This document shows, in pieces, positions 1 to 5,750 of a stretch of DNA of 9,445 bases (position 1 is its first letter; every line of letters starts with the position of its first letter). The stretch lies in the NCBI GenBank assembly GCA_903849835.1, contig CAINKA010000066.1, positions 1 to 9,445 of the forward strand, written 5' to 3'. The position numbers and the translations under genes are program-made. The stretch comes from an uncultured Alphaproteobacteria bacterium (GTDB taxonomy: Bacteria > Pseudomonadota > Alphaproteobacteria > Rickettsiales > UBA1997). Under the pieces are notes generated by a model. The model was given only the letters and a program-made list of their open reading frames with translations. It made no database searches and was not told the origin of the DNA.

Positions 1-60
1 AGCATGACTCTTGGCACTGAAGCCTGAATCATGCTTCGACAGGCTCAGCATGACACTGCT
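1..60. repeat. Palindromic intergenic repeat, one full copy and one partial
   Basis: Positions 29-35 (TCATGCT) and 47-53 (AGCATGA) form a perfect 7-bp inverted repeat around an 11-nt loop (36-46). A second possible pairing is GCCTG (22-26) with CAGGC (40-44). AGCATGAC at 1-8 looks like the end of another copy cut by the window edge. The half-site GCTCAGCATGACA (43-55) also occurs, in opposite orientation, in every unit of the tandem array at 9361-9445, so both edges share one repeat family. Similar palindromes built around a CTTCGACAGGCTCAGCATGAC-like core are, from memory, dispersed between genes in various bacteria. There is no T-run beside the stem, so a Rho-independent terminator for the prepilin gene is not supported. 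Confidence 0.7.
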
Positions 61-82
61 CATTCAACGCAACATCTCAAAA

Positions 83-1054
83 TCAAATACAGGAATCATT
101 GATGATGCTCCAGCTTCCATAAGCCTCGCACTTTCTGCTACGAACCGCTGGAGGTGTACATCCAGAACCACTGGTCACAACTTGATAATAATAAACATCC
201 GATGTGTTAGCGGTGAAACTTCCAGTATCCGTATCACCTTCGCAAGGAATCAAAAACATCCCGTTAAAATCTTGAACAAAATCATTTCTGCGTTTGAAAA
301 AAACAATGTCGTCAAACACGTCACTATCAGCTGATGAAGAAATTATTGTTGCATTAAAAACTGCGGTTTTTGGCGTTGGAGCATTATCGAAAGTTGTCGC
401 GTCATTTTCCATTTCATCATCATTTGCTGAACGAGTATTTTGCGTGGAAGAGTTGGCGTTGAAGGCTCCCGACTTATTCGCACCGTGACTGATCAATGCC
501 ATGATTGCATCAGCGGTAACTGCTTGCGTCACACCTCCCGGCTTGTCATTGATTGTCAAAATTGAAGTGTAGGTTCCGGTAGAAAAAGTTGCGTTGCCAA
601 GAGTTGGAGAGGCTTCGAAAGTGTTCGTCATGTCTTTGTCGACGATGTAGGTGAATTTACTTTCAAACCCATCTTCCGCCATGTCATTTGCAAGCCCTAG
701 AGCTCTGACGGGAATCATTCCGTAAACCAAAGTGCTAACAGTTGTTGATTGATAAACCCCCGCCCCAGAACATCCTGTACCACCTCCAACTTCAGCGCCG
801 TAATCAGAATCAACGCTTTTGACTTTCGTAATCGCCGCAGGACAAGGCAGCCTTTTATTAACCAGCAAAAAATTTCCCATCGCTTTATAGACCTCTTTCA
901 TGCGATCATTCGTGGTTTTTATTTTCGCATTATTGACGCTGCTAATCGAGACGGAGAGCACTCCCGTGATCATGATCGAGACGATTACAATCACGATTGA
1001 AAGCTCAATCAAACTGAAGGCTTTTTTGAAATTTTTCTGAGTTATTTTTTTCAT
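83..1054 (-). CDS. Type IV pilin-like / pseudopilin protein (prepilin-type N-terminus)
   Basis: This 323-residue protein has a class III prepilin signal. A short basic leader (MKKITQKNFKKA) precedes FSLIELSIVIVIVSIMI, so a prepilin peptidase would cut between Ala12 and Phe13, leaving Phe at +1 and Glu17 as the conserved Glu+5. The first mature residues form the hydrophobic helix that anchors the subunit in the inner membrane and packs the filament core. Further on are RLPCPA (68-73) and IPVRALGL (114-121), which I associate with a family of large pseudopilin-like proteins. The rest is Gly/Ser/Thr/Asn-rich and probably beta-structured. Cysteines at 271, 299, 309 and 322 suggest disulfides; the end resembles a small C-x5-W-x6-C module. 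Assembly genes are not in the window, so a role in type IV pili or type II secretion cannot be decided. The residue before the cut is Ala rather than the usual Gly. No Shine-Dalgarno site precedes ATG 1054. It is divergent from the tRNA gene and its start lies about 8 nt from the tRNA promoter -35 box. Confidence 0.85.
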   Translation of the reverse strand: MKKITQKNFKKAFSLIELSIVIVIVSIMITGVLSVSISSVNNAKIKTTNDRMKEVYKAMGNFLLVNKRLPCPAAITKVKSVDSDYGAEVGGGTGCSGAGVYQSTTVSTLVYGMIPVRALGLANDMAEDGFESKFTYIVDKDMTNTFEASPTLGNATFSTGTYTSILTINDKPGGVTQAVTADAIMALISHGANKSGAFNANSSTQNTRSANDDEMENDATTFDNAPTPKTAVFNATIISSSADSDVFDDIVFFKRRNDFVQDFNGMFLIPCEGDTDTGSFTANTSDVYYYQVVTSGSGCTPPAVRSRKCEAYGSWSIINDSCI

Positions 1055-1062
1055 AAATTATT

Positions 1063-1090
1063 TTGACTATTTGATCTTCGTTCCTATTTT
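1063..1090 (+). promoter_or_regulatory. Probable sigma-70 promoter of tRNA-Ala
   Basis: TTGACT (1063-1068) and TATTTT (1085-1090) are separated by 16 nt and match the housekeeping -35/-10 pattern. Next comes a very GC-rich stretch, CCGCGGCC (1091-1098), between the -10 box and the expected start near 1097-1098, leaving a short leader before tRNA position 1 at 1105. GC-rich discriminators are typical of stable-RNA promoters under stringent (ppGpp) control, so such control is inferred here. The -35 box lies in the 50-nt gap shared with the divergent prepilin gene, so expression of the two may interfere. Confidence 0.6.
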
Positions 1091-1104
1091 CCGCGGCCTT
1101 GTTT

Positions 1105-1180
1105 GGGGATATAGCTCAGTTGGTAGAGCACCTGCTTTGCAAGCAGGGGGTCAGGAGTTCGAGCCTCCTTATCTCCACCA
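1105..1180 (+). tRNA. tRNA-Ala (anticodon UGC)
   Basis: A complete 76-nt cloverleaf. Acceptor strand GGGGATA (1105-1111) pairs with TATCTCC (1170-1176), including the G3-U70 wobble that is the main identity element for alanyl-tRNA synthetase. The D-arm starts with GCTC at 1114. Anticodon stem CCTGC/GCAGG (1131-1135, 1143-1147) encloses loop TTTGCAA with anticodon TGC at 1138-1140. The T-arm AGGAG-TTCGAGC-CTCCT occupies 1153-1169. Discriminator A is at 1177 and the CCA end is encoded (1178-1180). A UGC anticodon can read most or all GCN alanine codons through a modified wobble base. No neighbouring tRNA-Ile or rRNA is visible, so this copy is outside an rRNA operon as far as the window shows. 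Confidence 0.98.
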
Positions 1181-1198
1181 CTTTTCTCAAAAATTAAA

Positions 1199-1459
1199 AT
1201 GACAAACCATCAAAAAAAATCTGCAGCATTAGCAGCTGGAATTTTTTTGGGATCGGTAATTTTTATTTTAACTCTGCTTTGCTACTATAGCGGAAGCTAC
1301 GCTGCAGCCTTTCTAGAAGTTGTTAGAAGTATTTACGTGATTTACACCATCAACATCAATGGTGCAATTATTGGTTTATGTCTCGGGTTTTTAGATGGCT
1401 TTACCAGCGTTTATATTTTGCTGACAATTTACCAAATTGTAGAAAAAAGGATAAAATAA
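1199..1459 (+). CDS. Small two-helix membrane protein (possible 'bacteriophage holin'-annotated family)
   Basis: The 86-residue protein starts with a short basic segment (MTNHQKK) followed by two hydrophobic segments, about residues 8-29 and 55-80, with a short loop between and a basic end (VEKRIK). The pattern IYVIY (45-49), then GAIIGLCLGFLDGF (55-68), resembles small chromosomal proteins I remember with a Y-x-GY...GxxxGLxxGxxDG signature, which databases often label 'bacteriophage holin'. No phage genes are nearby, so a lysis role is not implied and the function is unknown. The ATG lies 18 nt beyond the tRNA CCA end with no terminator between, so the gene may be read from the tRNA promoter. 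No Shine-Dalgarno site is present. The stop codon at 1457-1459 abuts the fabD stop on the other strand with no gap. Being a real gene is likely from its membrane-protein composition; the family assignment is tentative. Confidence 0.65.
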   Translation: MTNHQKKSAALAAGIFLGSVIFILTLLCYYSGSYAAAFLEVVRSIYVIYTININGAIIGLCLGFLDGFTSVYILLTIYQIVEKRIK

Positions 1460-2395
1460 TTATCCCAAAAAAACTTTCAGGTCCGCAAAATTTTGAATCG
1501 ATTTTGATTTTAAATTTGGACAAGTCCTTCCGACCAATCCCGCCAAAACTTTTCCAGAACCAATTTCAACAATCTCTTCTACACCTTGCGAAGCTAGAAA
1601 TAGCATAGTTTCGCGCCATTTCACTGATCCGGTAATTTGCTTCGCTAATAAATCACGAATTTGATTTGGATCGGTGACAATATTCGCAGTGACATTCGCG
1701 ACGACAGGAACGATCGGCGATTTTATTTCTGCTTTTGCTAGCGCAATTTTCATTTCATTTTGCGCATCGATCATCAAATCAGAATGAAAAGCACCACTCA
1801 CTGGAAGAGCAATAGCGCGCTTCGCGCCCTTTCCTTTTGCAATTTCAATCGCACGATCAATCGCGATTTTTGAGCCAGAAATCACAATTTGTCCGACAGA
1901 ATTATCATTCGCGATTTGACAAACATCACCTTGCGCAGCCTCACGCGCGATTTCTTCGGCAACGGAAATTTCAACTCCTAAAATTGCCGCCATCGCGCCT
2001 TGGGTTTTTTCGCCACACTTCGCCATTTCACGCCCACGAACTTGTAAAAGTTTTGCCGTCTCTTCAAGGCTGATCGCTTTTGCAGCACAGAGAGCGGAAT
2101 ATTCTCCGAGAGAATGTCCTGCAGTGAAAGTGCAAAGATCTTCAAATTTTTTTCCAAATTCTTTTTCCAAAACCGTTATGAGTGCAATTGAAACGGCCAT
2201 CAAAGCTGGCTGGGTATTTTCTGTTTTAGTAAGCTCTTCGCTTGGCCCTTCAAACATTATTTTCGAAAGATTAAGCGCCAAAATATCATCAACTTTTTTA
2301 AAAACTTCGCGCGCTGAGGAAAAGTTTTCGAAGAGATCTTTTCCCATTCCAACTGCTTGCGAACCTTGACCGGGGAAGACGATTGCTGTTTTCAT
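1460..2395 (-). CDS. fabD: Malonyl-CoA:ACP transacylase (FabD)
   Basis: FabD transfers malonyl from malonyl-CoA to acyl carrier protein in the cytoplasm, supplying the elongation unit of type II fatty acid synthesis. The 311-residue length is normal for the family. Visible motifs are FPGQGSQ (7-13), QPALMA (62-67), the nucleophile elbow GHSLGEYS with Ser95, Arg120 (QVRGR) that binds the malonyl carboxylate, and the catalytic His204 in GAFHS. The C-terminal VEIGSGKVLAGL motif is also present. All catalytic positions appear intact, so it should be active. It is the last gene of the minus-strand block, 117 nt after galU, so it may have its own promoter, though I see no convincing one. It is not clustered here with fabG, acpP or fabF, which often accompany it in other bacteria. 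No Shine-Dalgarno site precedes ATG 2395. Confidence 0.96.
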   Translation of the reverse strand: MKTAIVFPGQGSQAVGMGKDLFENFSSAREVFKKVDDILALNLSKIMFEGPSEELTKTENTQPALMAVSIALITVLEKEFGKKFEDLCTFTAGHSLGEYSALCAAKAISLEETAKLLQVRGREMAKCGEKTQGAMAAILGVEISVAEEIAREAAQGDVCQIANDNSVGQIVISGSKIAIDRAIEIAKGKGAKRAIALPVSGAFHSDLMIDAQNEMKIALAKAEIKSPIVPVVANVTANIVTDPNQIRDLLAKQITGSVKWRETMLFLASQGVEEIVEIGSGKVLAGLVGRTCPNLKSKSIQNFADLKVFLG

Positions 2396-2420
2396 GATTT
2401 TGAAAATGAGTAGTTACAGA

Positions 2421-2460
2421 CTTCTAAAAAATGATTTTACGTCACCTGATAATTTAGAAG
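2421..2460. repeat. Inverted repeat upstream of fabD
   Basis: CTTCTAAA (2421-2428) and TTTAGAAG (2453-2460) are a perfect 8-bp inverted repeat 24 nt apart in the 117-nt galU-fabD gap. The gap also holds CGTCACC twice as a direct repeat (2440-2446 and 2487-2493), the first copy between the arms. The long spacer and lack of an adjacent T-run argue against a terminator. An operator or looped 5' leader of fabD is possible but unproven; chance is also plausible in AT-rich DNA. Confidence 0.35.
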
Positions 2461-2513
2461 AAAAGATGAATCTAGCTTACTAAAACCGTCACCCAATCTA
2501 CCAAAAATTCCCA

Positions 2514-3392
2514 TTAGTTTGAATATTTTTTAAGGATTTTTTTTACGTCAGAAGTAATTTTTTCGTCACGCAAGGCGAAGGCGATATTGGCTTCGAGATA
2601 GCCTAAAACATTACCGCAATCGAAACGAACTTCGTCAATTTTTTTGTAGTAAAATGGATGTTGTTTGCACATCGCTTTCATCGCATCGGTGAGTTGAATT
2701 TCACCGCCGGAGCCAATTTCGAACTTCGACAAATATTCGAAAATTTCTGGCTGGAGAATGTAGCGACCGGTAATTGCTAAATTCGACGGAGCCACATCTG
2801 GCTTTGGCTTTTCAACCATATCGGTAATTTTTTCTTCATCTTCAACGGCAATAATTCCGTATTTGTTGGAATCTTTAATTTCGATTTCACCAACAGCCAC
2901 AACACTTGCTCGCTCCTCTTTTTTTTCGTAGAGATCAATCATTTCGCCCAAAAAATTTCTTTTTCTATCTTTGCTTTGCATCATCATTTCATCCGCAAGA
3001 ATCACGACGAATGATTCATCGTGAGCGATAAAATTTCGCGCGCACCAAATTGCGTGACCAAGTCCAAGAGGTTTTTGCTGGCGCACGAAAGCAACCTGCC
3101 CAGCCTCTGGCAGCCAGCCCATAACTTGATTTAATTCTTGCGATTTATTTCTTTCATCGAGCTTCGATTCTAATTCGTAAGCGTGATCGAAGTGATTATT
3201 GATGGCGTTTTTATTACGTCCCGTGACAAAGATGAATTTCTCGATTCCGGCTTCCCTAGCCTCTTCATAGGCATATTGGATGATTGGTTTATTTGCGATC
3301 GGCAACATTTCTTTCGGCATTGATTTTGTCGCCGGCAAAAAACGTGTTCCTAATCCGCCAACCGGAAAAACTGCGGTCTTAACTTTTCTCAT
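2514..3392 (-). CDS. galU: UTP--glucose-1-phosphate uridylyltransferase (GalU)
   Basis: GalU makes UDP-glucose from UTP and glucose-1-phosphate in the cytoplasm, feeding lipopolysaccharide, exopolysaccharide and other glycan pathways. The protein has 292 residues, a usual length. The nucleotide-binding signature GGLGTRFLPATKSMPKEMLP begins near residue 13, followed by FVTGRNK, RQQKPLGLGHA (uracil/phosphate contacts), VVILADE (acidic metal-binding site), EKPKP, GRYIL, GEIQLTDAM and RFDCGN. Motif order and wording match alphaproteobacterial GalU proteins. The start codon lies inside the end of the response regulator gene (14-nt overlap, 3379-3392), so the two are almost certainly co-transcribed and probably translationally coupled. 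There is no Shine-Dalgarno site at normal spacing; only GAAG touches the ATG. Envelope glycan supply and the regulator may therefore be linked in expression. Confidence 0.96.
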   Translation of the reverse strand: MRKVKTAVFPVGGLGTRFLPATKSMPKEMLPIANKPIIQYAYEEAREAGIEKFIFVTGRNKNAINNHFDHAYELESKLDERNKSQELNQVMGWLPEAGQVAFVRQQKPLGLGHAIWCARNFIAHDESFVVILADEMMMQSKDRKRNFLGEMIDLYEKKEERASVVAVGEIEIKDSNKYGIIAVEDEEKITDMVEKPKPDVAPSNLAITGRYILQPEIFEYLSKFEIGSGGEIQLTDAMKAMCKQHPFYYKKIDEVRFDCGNVLGYLEANIAFALRDEKITSDVKKILKKYSN

Positions 3393-4830
3393 CTTCGTTT
3401 AAAATTTTGAGTTTGCGGTAAATTGTTGATCTTCCAATATCCAACTGTTTAGCCACTTCGGACAGGTTTCCGTTGTAAATGTCGACAAGTCTTTTGATGA
3501 TTTCTTCTTCGATCGCATCGATCGTTTTGCACTTTCCTTCATCATCAAAAATATCGATCAATTCACTGTTAATGTCTGAATTTTTTTTGATAGCCGCTTT
3601 TGCTTTTGTGAGACTGTTATTTTCTTTATTGAGCAATTGCGGGAAATGTTCGGGCTTTAAAAAATCACCATCGCAAAGCACTACTGCGCGGAAAATTGAA
3701 TTTTTTAGCTGGCGAACATTATCCTCCCAATCGTAGTTGTAGAGCAGATAGAGCGCGTCAGAGCTGATCGATTTTATTTTTTTATTTTCGTTGACGCTGA
3801 AATCGCGACAAAAATTTTCAGCAAGAAATTTTATGTCTTCTTCGCCGCGATCTTTCAAAGCTGGAACTGGAATTGGGAAAGCTGCGATTCTGTAACGCAA
3901 ATCTTCACGAAATTTTTTTGCTGCAACTAATTTTTCTAAATCACGAGTAGTTGACGAGATGATGCGAACATTGACTCGAACCGGATCTTTTCCGGAGACG
4001 GGAATAAATTCTCCTTCTTGCATGAATCGCAAAAGTTTCATTTGAAGATCGGAACGCAAAGTGTCGATTTTTTCCAAAAGAATCGTGCCGTTATTGGCTT
4101 CACGAAATTTTCCGATATTTTTTACCATGCCGTCAGATAGCGGCTTCTCTGATCCGAACAGATCTTCTTCAGCATTTGCACTTTTTAAAGCATCGCATTC
4201 AACCATGATGAATGGCTTTCCTGATCTTGGGCTGGAGCCATGAATTGCGCGGGCTAGCAACTCTTTTCCACATCCACTTGGACCTTCAAGCAAAATTGGA
4301 ATTGTCGAGTTGATCGCTTTTTTTGCTAACTTGATCGAGTTAGAAATTTGTTCGCTTTGTCCGATAATGTCAGAAAACGCAACTTGATCTCTTCCTTTTC
4401 TGACAAGGTGCGAGACCTGATATTTCAAATTTTTCTTTTCGATCGCATTGTTGATTGAAGCCGAAACGCGAACAAAAATATCCTTATCACCTTTCACGAT
4501 GTAATCAATCGCACCGTAATTAATTGCAGCAACGGTGAGAGACGCGTCTTTGTTGGCAGTGAGGACGATGACTTGCATGTCGCCCTTGATCGGAGAAATT
4601 TGTTTGAGCACAGTCAAACCATCCAAATCAGGCATCGAAAGATCTAGCAGCATCACGTCAACATCATGACAAGAAATTCCTTTGATGACTTTTTTATTCA
4701 TAAAAAAATCAACGACCTCCATCCCGCTGCTCATCACGAGATAATTGTGATCTAACTCTTCAATAAATTTGCTGAGAACCTTACTCTGCGTTGGTTCATC
4801 GTCGACGATCAAAATAGTGCGCTTAGCCAT
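3379..4830 (-). CDS. NtrC-type response regulator with degenerate AAA+ core
   Basis: A 483-residue protein with three domains. The receiver (about 5-125) has acidic Asp10/Asp11, phospho-acceptor Asp63 (LLDLSMP), Thr91 and Lys113, so it should be phosphorylatable. The AAA+ domain (about 152-395) has an intact Walker A (GPSGCGKE, Lys189), a sensor-I-like VRIISSTTRDL, arginine-finger motif FREDLRYR (307-314) and WEDNVRQLKN. The Fis-type helix-turn-helix is at about 439-476 (LSEVAKQLDIGRSTIYRKL). Two hallmark motifs are altered: the sigma-54-contacting GAFTGA loop is missing (PLSDGM at 230-235 after LFGSEK), and the Walker B DE pair is Glu253-Lys254 (LLEKI). It therefore probably cannot remodel sigma-54 polymerase and may act as an ordinary DNA-binding regulator. 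NtrX-like proteins are known relatives, but this is not a clear NtrX. No partner kinase is in the window. It lies 3 nt after the DUF299 gene and overlaps galU by 14 nt. Confidence 0.9.
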   Translation of the reverse strand: MAKRTILIVDDEPTQSKVLSKFIEELDHNYLVMSSGMEVVDFFMNKKVIKGISCHDVDVMLLDLSMPDLDGLTVLKQISPIKGDMQVIVLTANKDASLTVAAINYGAIDYIVKGDKDIFVRVSASINNAIEKKNLKYQVSHLVRKGRDQVAFSDIIGQSEQISNSIKLAKKAINSTIPILLEGPSGCGKELLARAIHGSSPRSGKPFIMVECDALKSANAEEDLFGSEKPLSDGMVKNIGKFREANNGTILLEKIDTLRSDLQMKLLRFMQEGEFIPVSGKDPVRVNVRIISSTTRDLEKLVAAKKFREDLRYRIAAFPIPVPALKDRGEEDIKFLAENFCRDFSVNENKKIKSISSDALYLLYNYDWEDNVRQLKNSIFRAVVLCDGDFLKPEHFPQLLNKENNSLTKAKAAIKKNSDINSELIDIFDDEGKCKTIDAIEEEIIKRLVDIYNGNLSEVAKQLDIGRSTIYRKLKILNEDEKS

Positions 4831-4833
4831 GTT

Positions 4834-5664
4834 TTATAATTTTTTGGAAGTTATTTTTTTCTCTTGCGCTAGTTGGATAATTTTTGCGGCGGTTTCTTCG
4901 ACGGATCTTTTTGTGACGTCAATTACTGGGCAATTTAGCTTGGCGAATAGCTTTCTTGATTCTGCAACTTCAGCTTTTATCGACTCAAGATCGATGTAAT
5001 CACTTCCGGTTTCATGCCCCAAAGAAACTAAGCGCGTCTGCCTTATTTGCACCAATTTTTCCGGATTAATTACGAGCCCGACGATCAAAGGTTTTTTCAA
5101 ATCGTAAATCGTTTCCGGAATTGTTTCGAGCGAAACAAATGGAATATTTGCCGTCTTGTATCCACGACAAGAAAGATAAACCGAAGTTGGTGATTTTGAC
5201 GTGCGAGAGACTCCAACAATCACGATATCAGCATCGTATAAATCCCAACTCGATTGCCCGTCATCATGCGTGATTGTATAGCTGATGGCCTCGACTCGCG
5301 AAAAATATTCGCCATCGAGCAAATGTTGGCGACCAATTGTGTGACTGATATTCATGCCGAGATAATTGGAAAATTCTGCGATGATATGCGACAAAACTGG
5401 AATGCATGGAATTTGCATTTCGTAACATTTTTTTTTCAGCGACTCGATGAGATCGTCATGCAAAATCGTATACATCACGACTCCAGGATCTTTCGAAATT
5501 GATTCGATCACTCTTTCAAGTTGCGGTTCGGTTCTGACAAGCGGCCAAATAAAATCATTCGATTCCACGCCTTCAAACTGCGATAAAACCGCGCGCGCAA
5601 CCGAGCTCAGAGTTTCGCCTGTGGAGTCGGAAATGAGATGGAGGTTGATTAGTTTTTTGGACAT
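4834..5664 (-). CDS. Pyruvate,phosphate dikinase regulatory protein (DUF299, PDRP/PPSR)
   Basis: This family (Kinase-PPPase, formerly DUF299) has two opposing activities on its target: ADP-dependent phosphorylation of an active-site Thr, which switches the target off, and Pi-dependent removal of that phosphate. In alphaproteobacteria the usual target is pyruvate,phosphate dikinase (PpdK); in gammaproteobacteria it is PEP synthase. The 276-residue length is normal. Family motifs are LHLISDSTGETLSSVARA (8-25), YTILHD, ISYTITHDDGQ (128-137), and the P-loop-like GVSRTSKSPTS (151-161), followed by GYKTANIP and GLVINPEKL. All appear intact. No ppdK or ppsA gene is in the window, so the target is inferred from family and lineage. 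It starts 85 nt after the VirB10-like gene across a heptad-repeat hairpin and lies 3 nt before the response regulator, so it probably leads a DUF299-regulator-galU transcript. Immediately upstream is CCTCC rather than GGAGG, so there is no Shine-Dalgarno site. Confidence 0.95.
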   Translation of the reverse strand: MSKKLINLHLISDSTGETLSSVARAVLSQFEGVESNDFIWPLVRTEPQLERVIESISKDPGVVMYTILHDDLIESLKKKCYEMQIPCIPVLSHIIAEFSNYLGMNISHTIGRQHLLDGEYFSRVEAISYTITHDDGQSSWDLYDADIVIVGVSRTSKSPTSVYLSCRGYKTANIPFVSLETIPETIYDLKKPLIVGLVINPEKLVQIRQTRLVSLGHETGSDYIDLESIKAEVAESRKLFAKLNCPVIDVTKRSVEETAAKIIQLAQEKKITSKKL

Positions 5665-5666
5665 TT

Positions 5667-5750
5667 GGGGGATTGGAGGGATTTTAGATTTTAGATTTTA
5701 GATTTTAAACCAACCCTCAAATCTAAAATCTAAAATCCTAAATCTAAAAT
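5667..5750. repeat. Heptad tandem repeat forming a long hairpin between virB10-like gene and DUF299
   Basis: ATTTTAG repeats head to tail at 5681-5687, 5688-5694 and 5695-5701, then ATTTTAA. The opposite arm (5719-5750) carries CTAAAAT copies at 5723-5729, 5730-5736 and 5744-5750 plus one 6-nt variant. GATTTTAGATTTTAGATTT (5687-5705) pairs perfectly over 19 bp with 5719-5737, leaving a 13-nt loop; pairing can extend further with a bulge. A G-rich run continues roughly in the same 7-nt rhythm to 5667. The structure fills the whole 85-nt gap and its right arm ends on the first base of the VirB10-like stop codon. Neither side has a proper U-tract, so it is more likely an mRNA-stabilising or processing hairpin, or a mobile or expanding intergenic repeat, than a classical terminator. 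Confidence 0.75.

Noticed and set aside
29..53. Rho-independent terminator of the prepilin gene
   Set aside because: There is an inverted repeat but no T-tract on either strand beside it, and the same motif recurs elsewhere as a repeat.
11..334. Plus-strand open frame of 107 codons across the left edge
   Set aside because: It runs antisense through the 3' end of the well-supported prepilin gene and through the palindromic repeat, and its product resembles nothing I know.
1199..1459. Phage remnant next to a tRNA (integration site)
   Set aside because: Only a holin-like label from memory supports it; there is no integrase, no duplicated tRNA end and no other phage gene.
3379..4830. Calling the regulator NtrX or a sigma-54 activator
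   Set aside because: GAFTGA is missing, no NtrY-like kinase is adjacent, and the receiver sequence does not match the NtrX I remember; only the NtrC-type architecture is supported.
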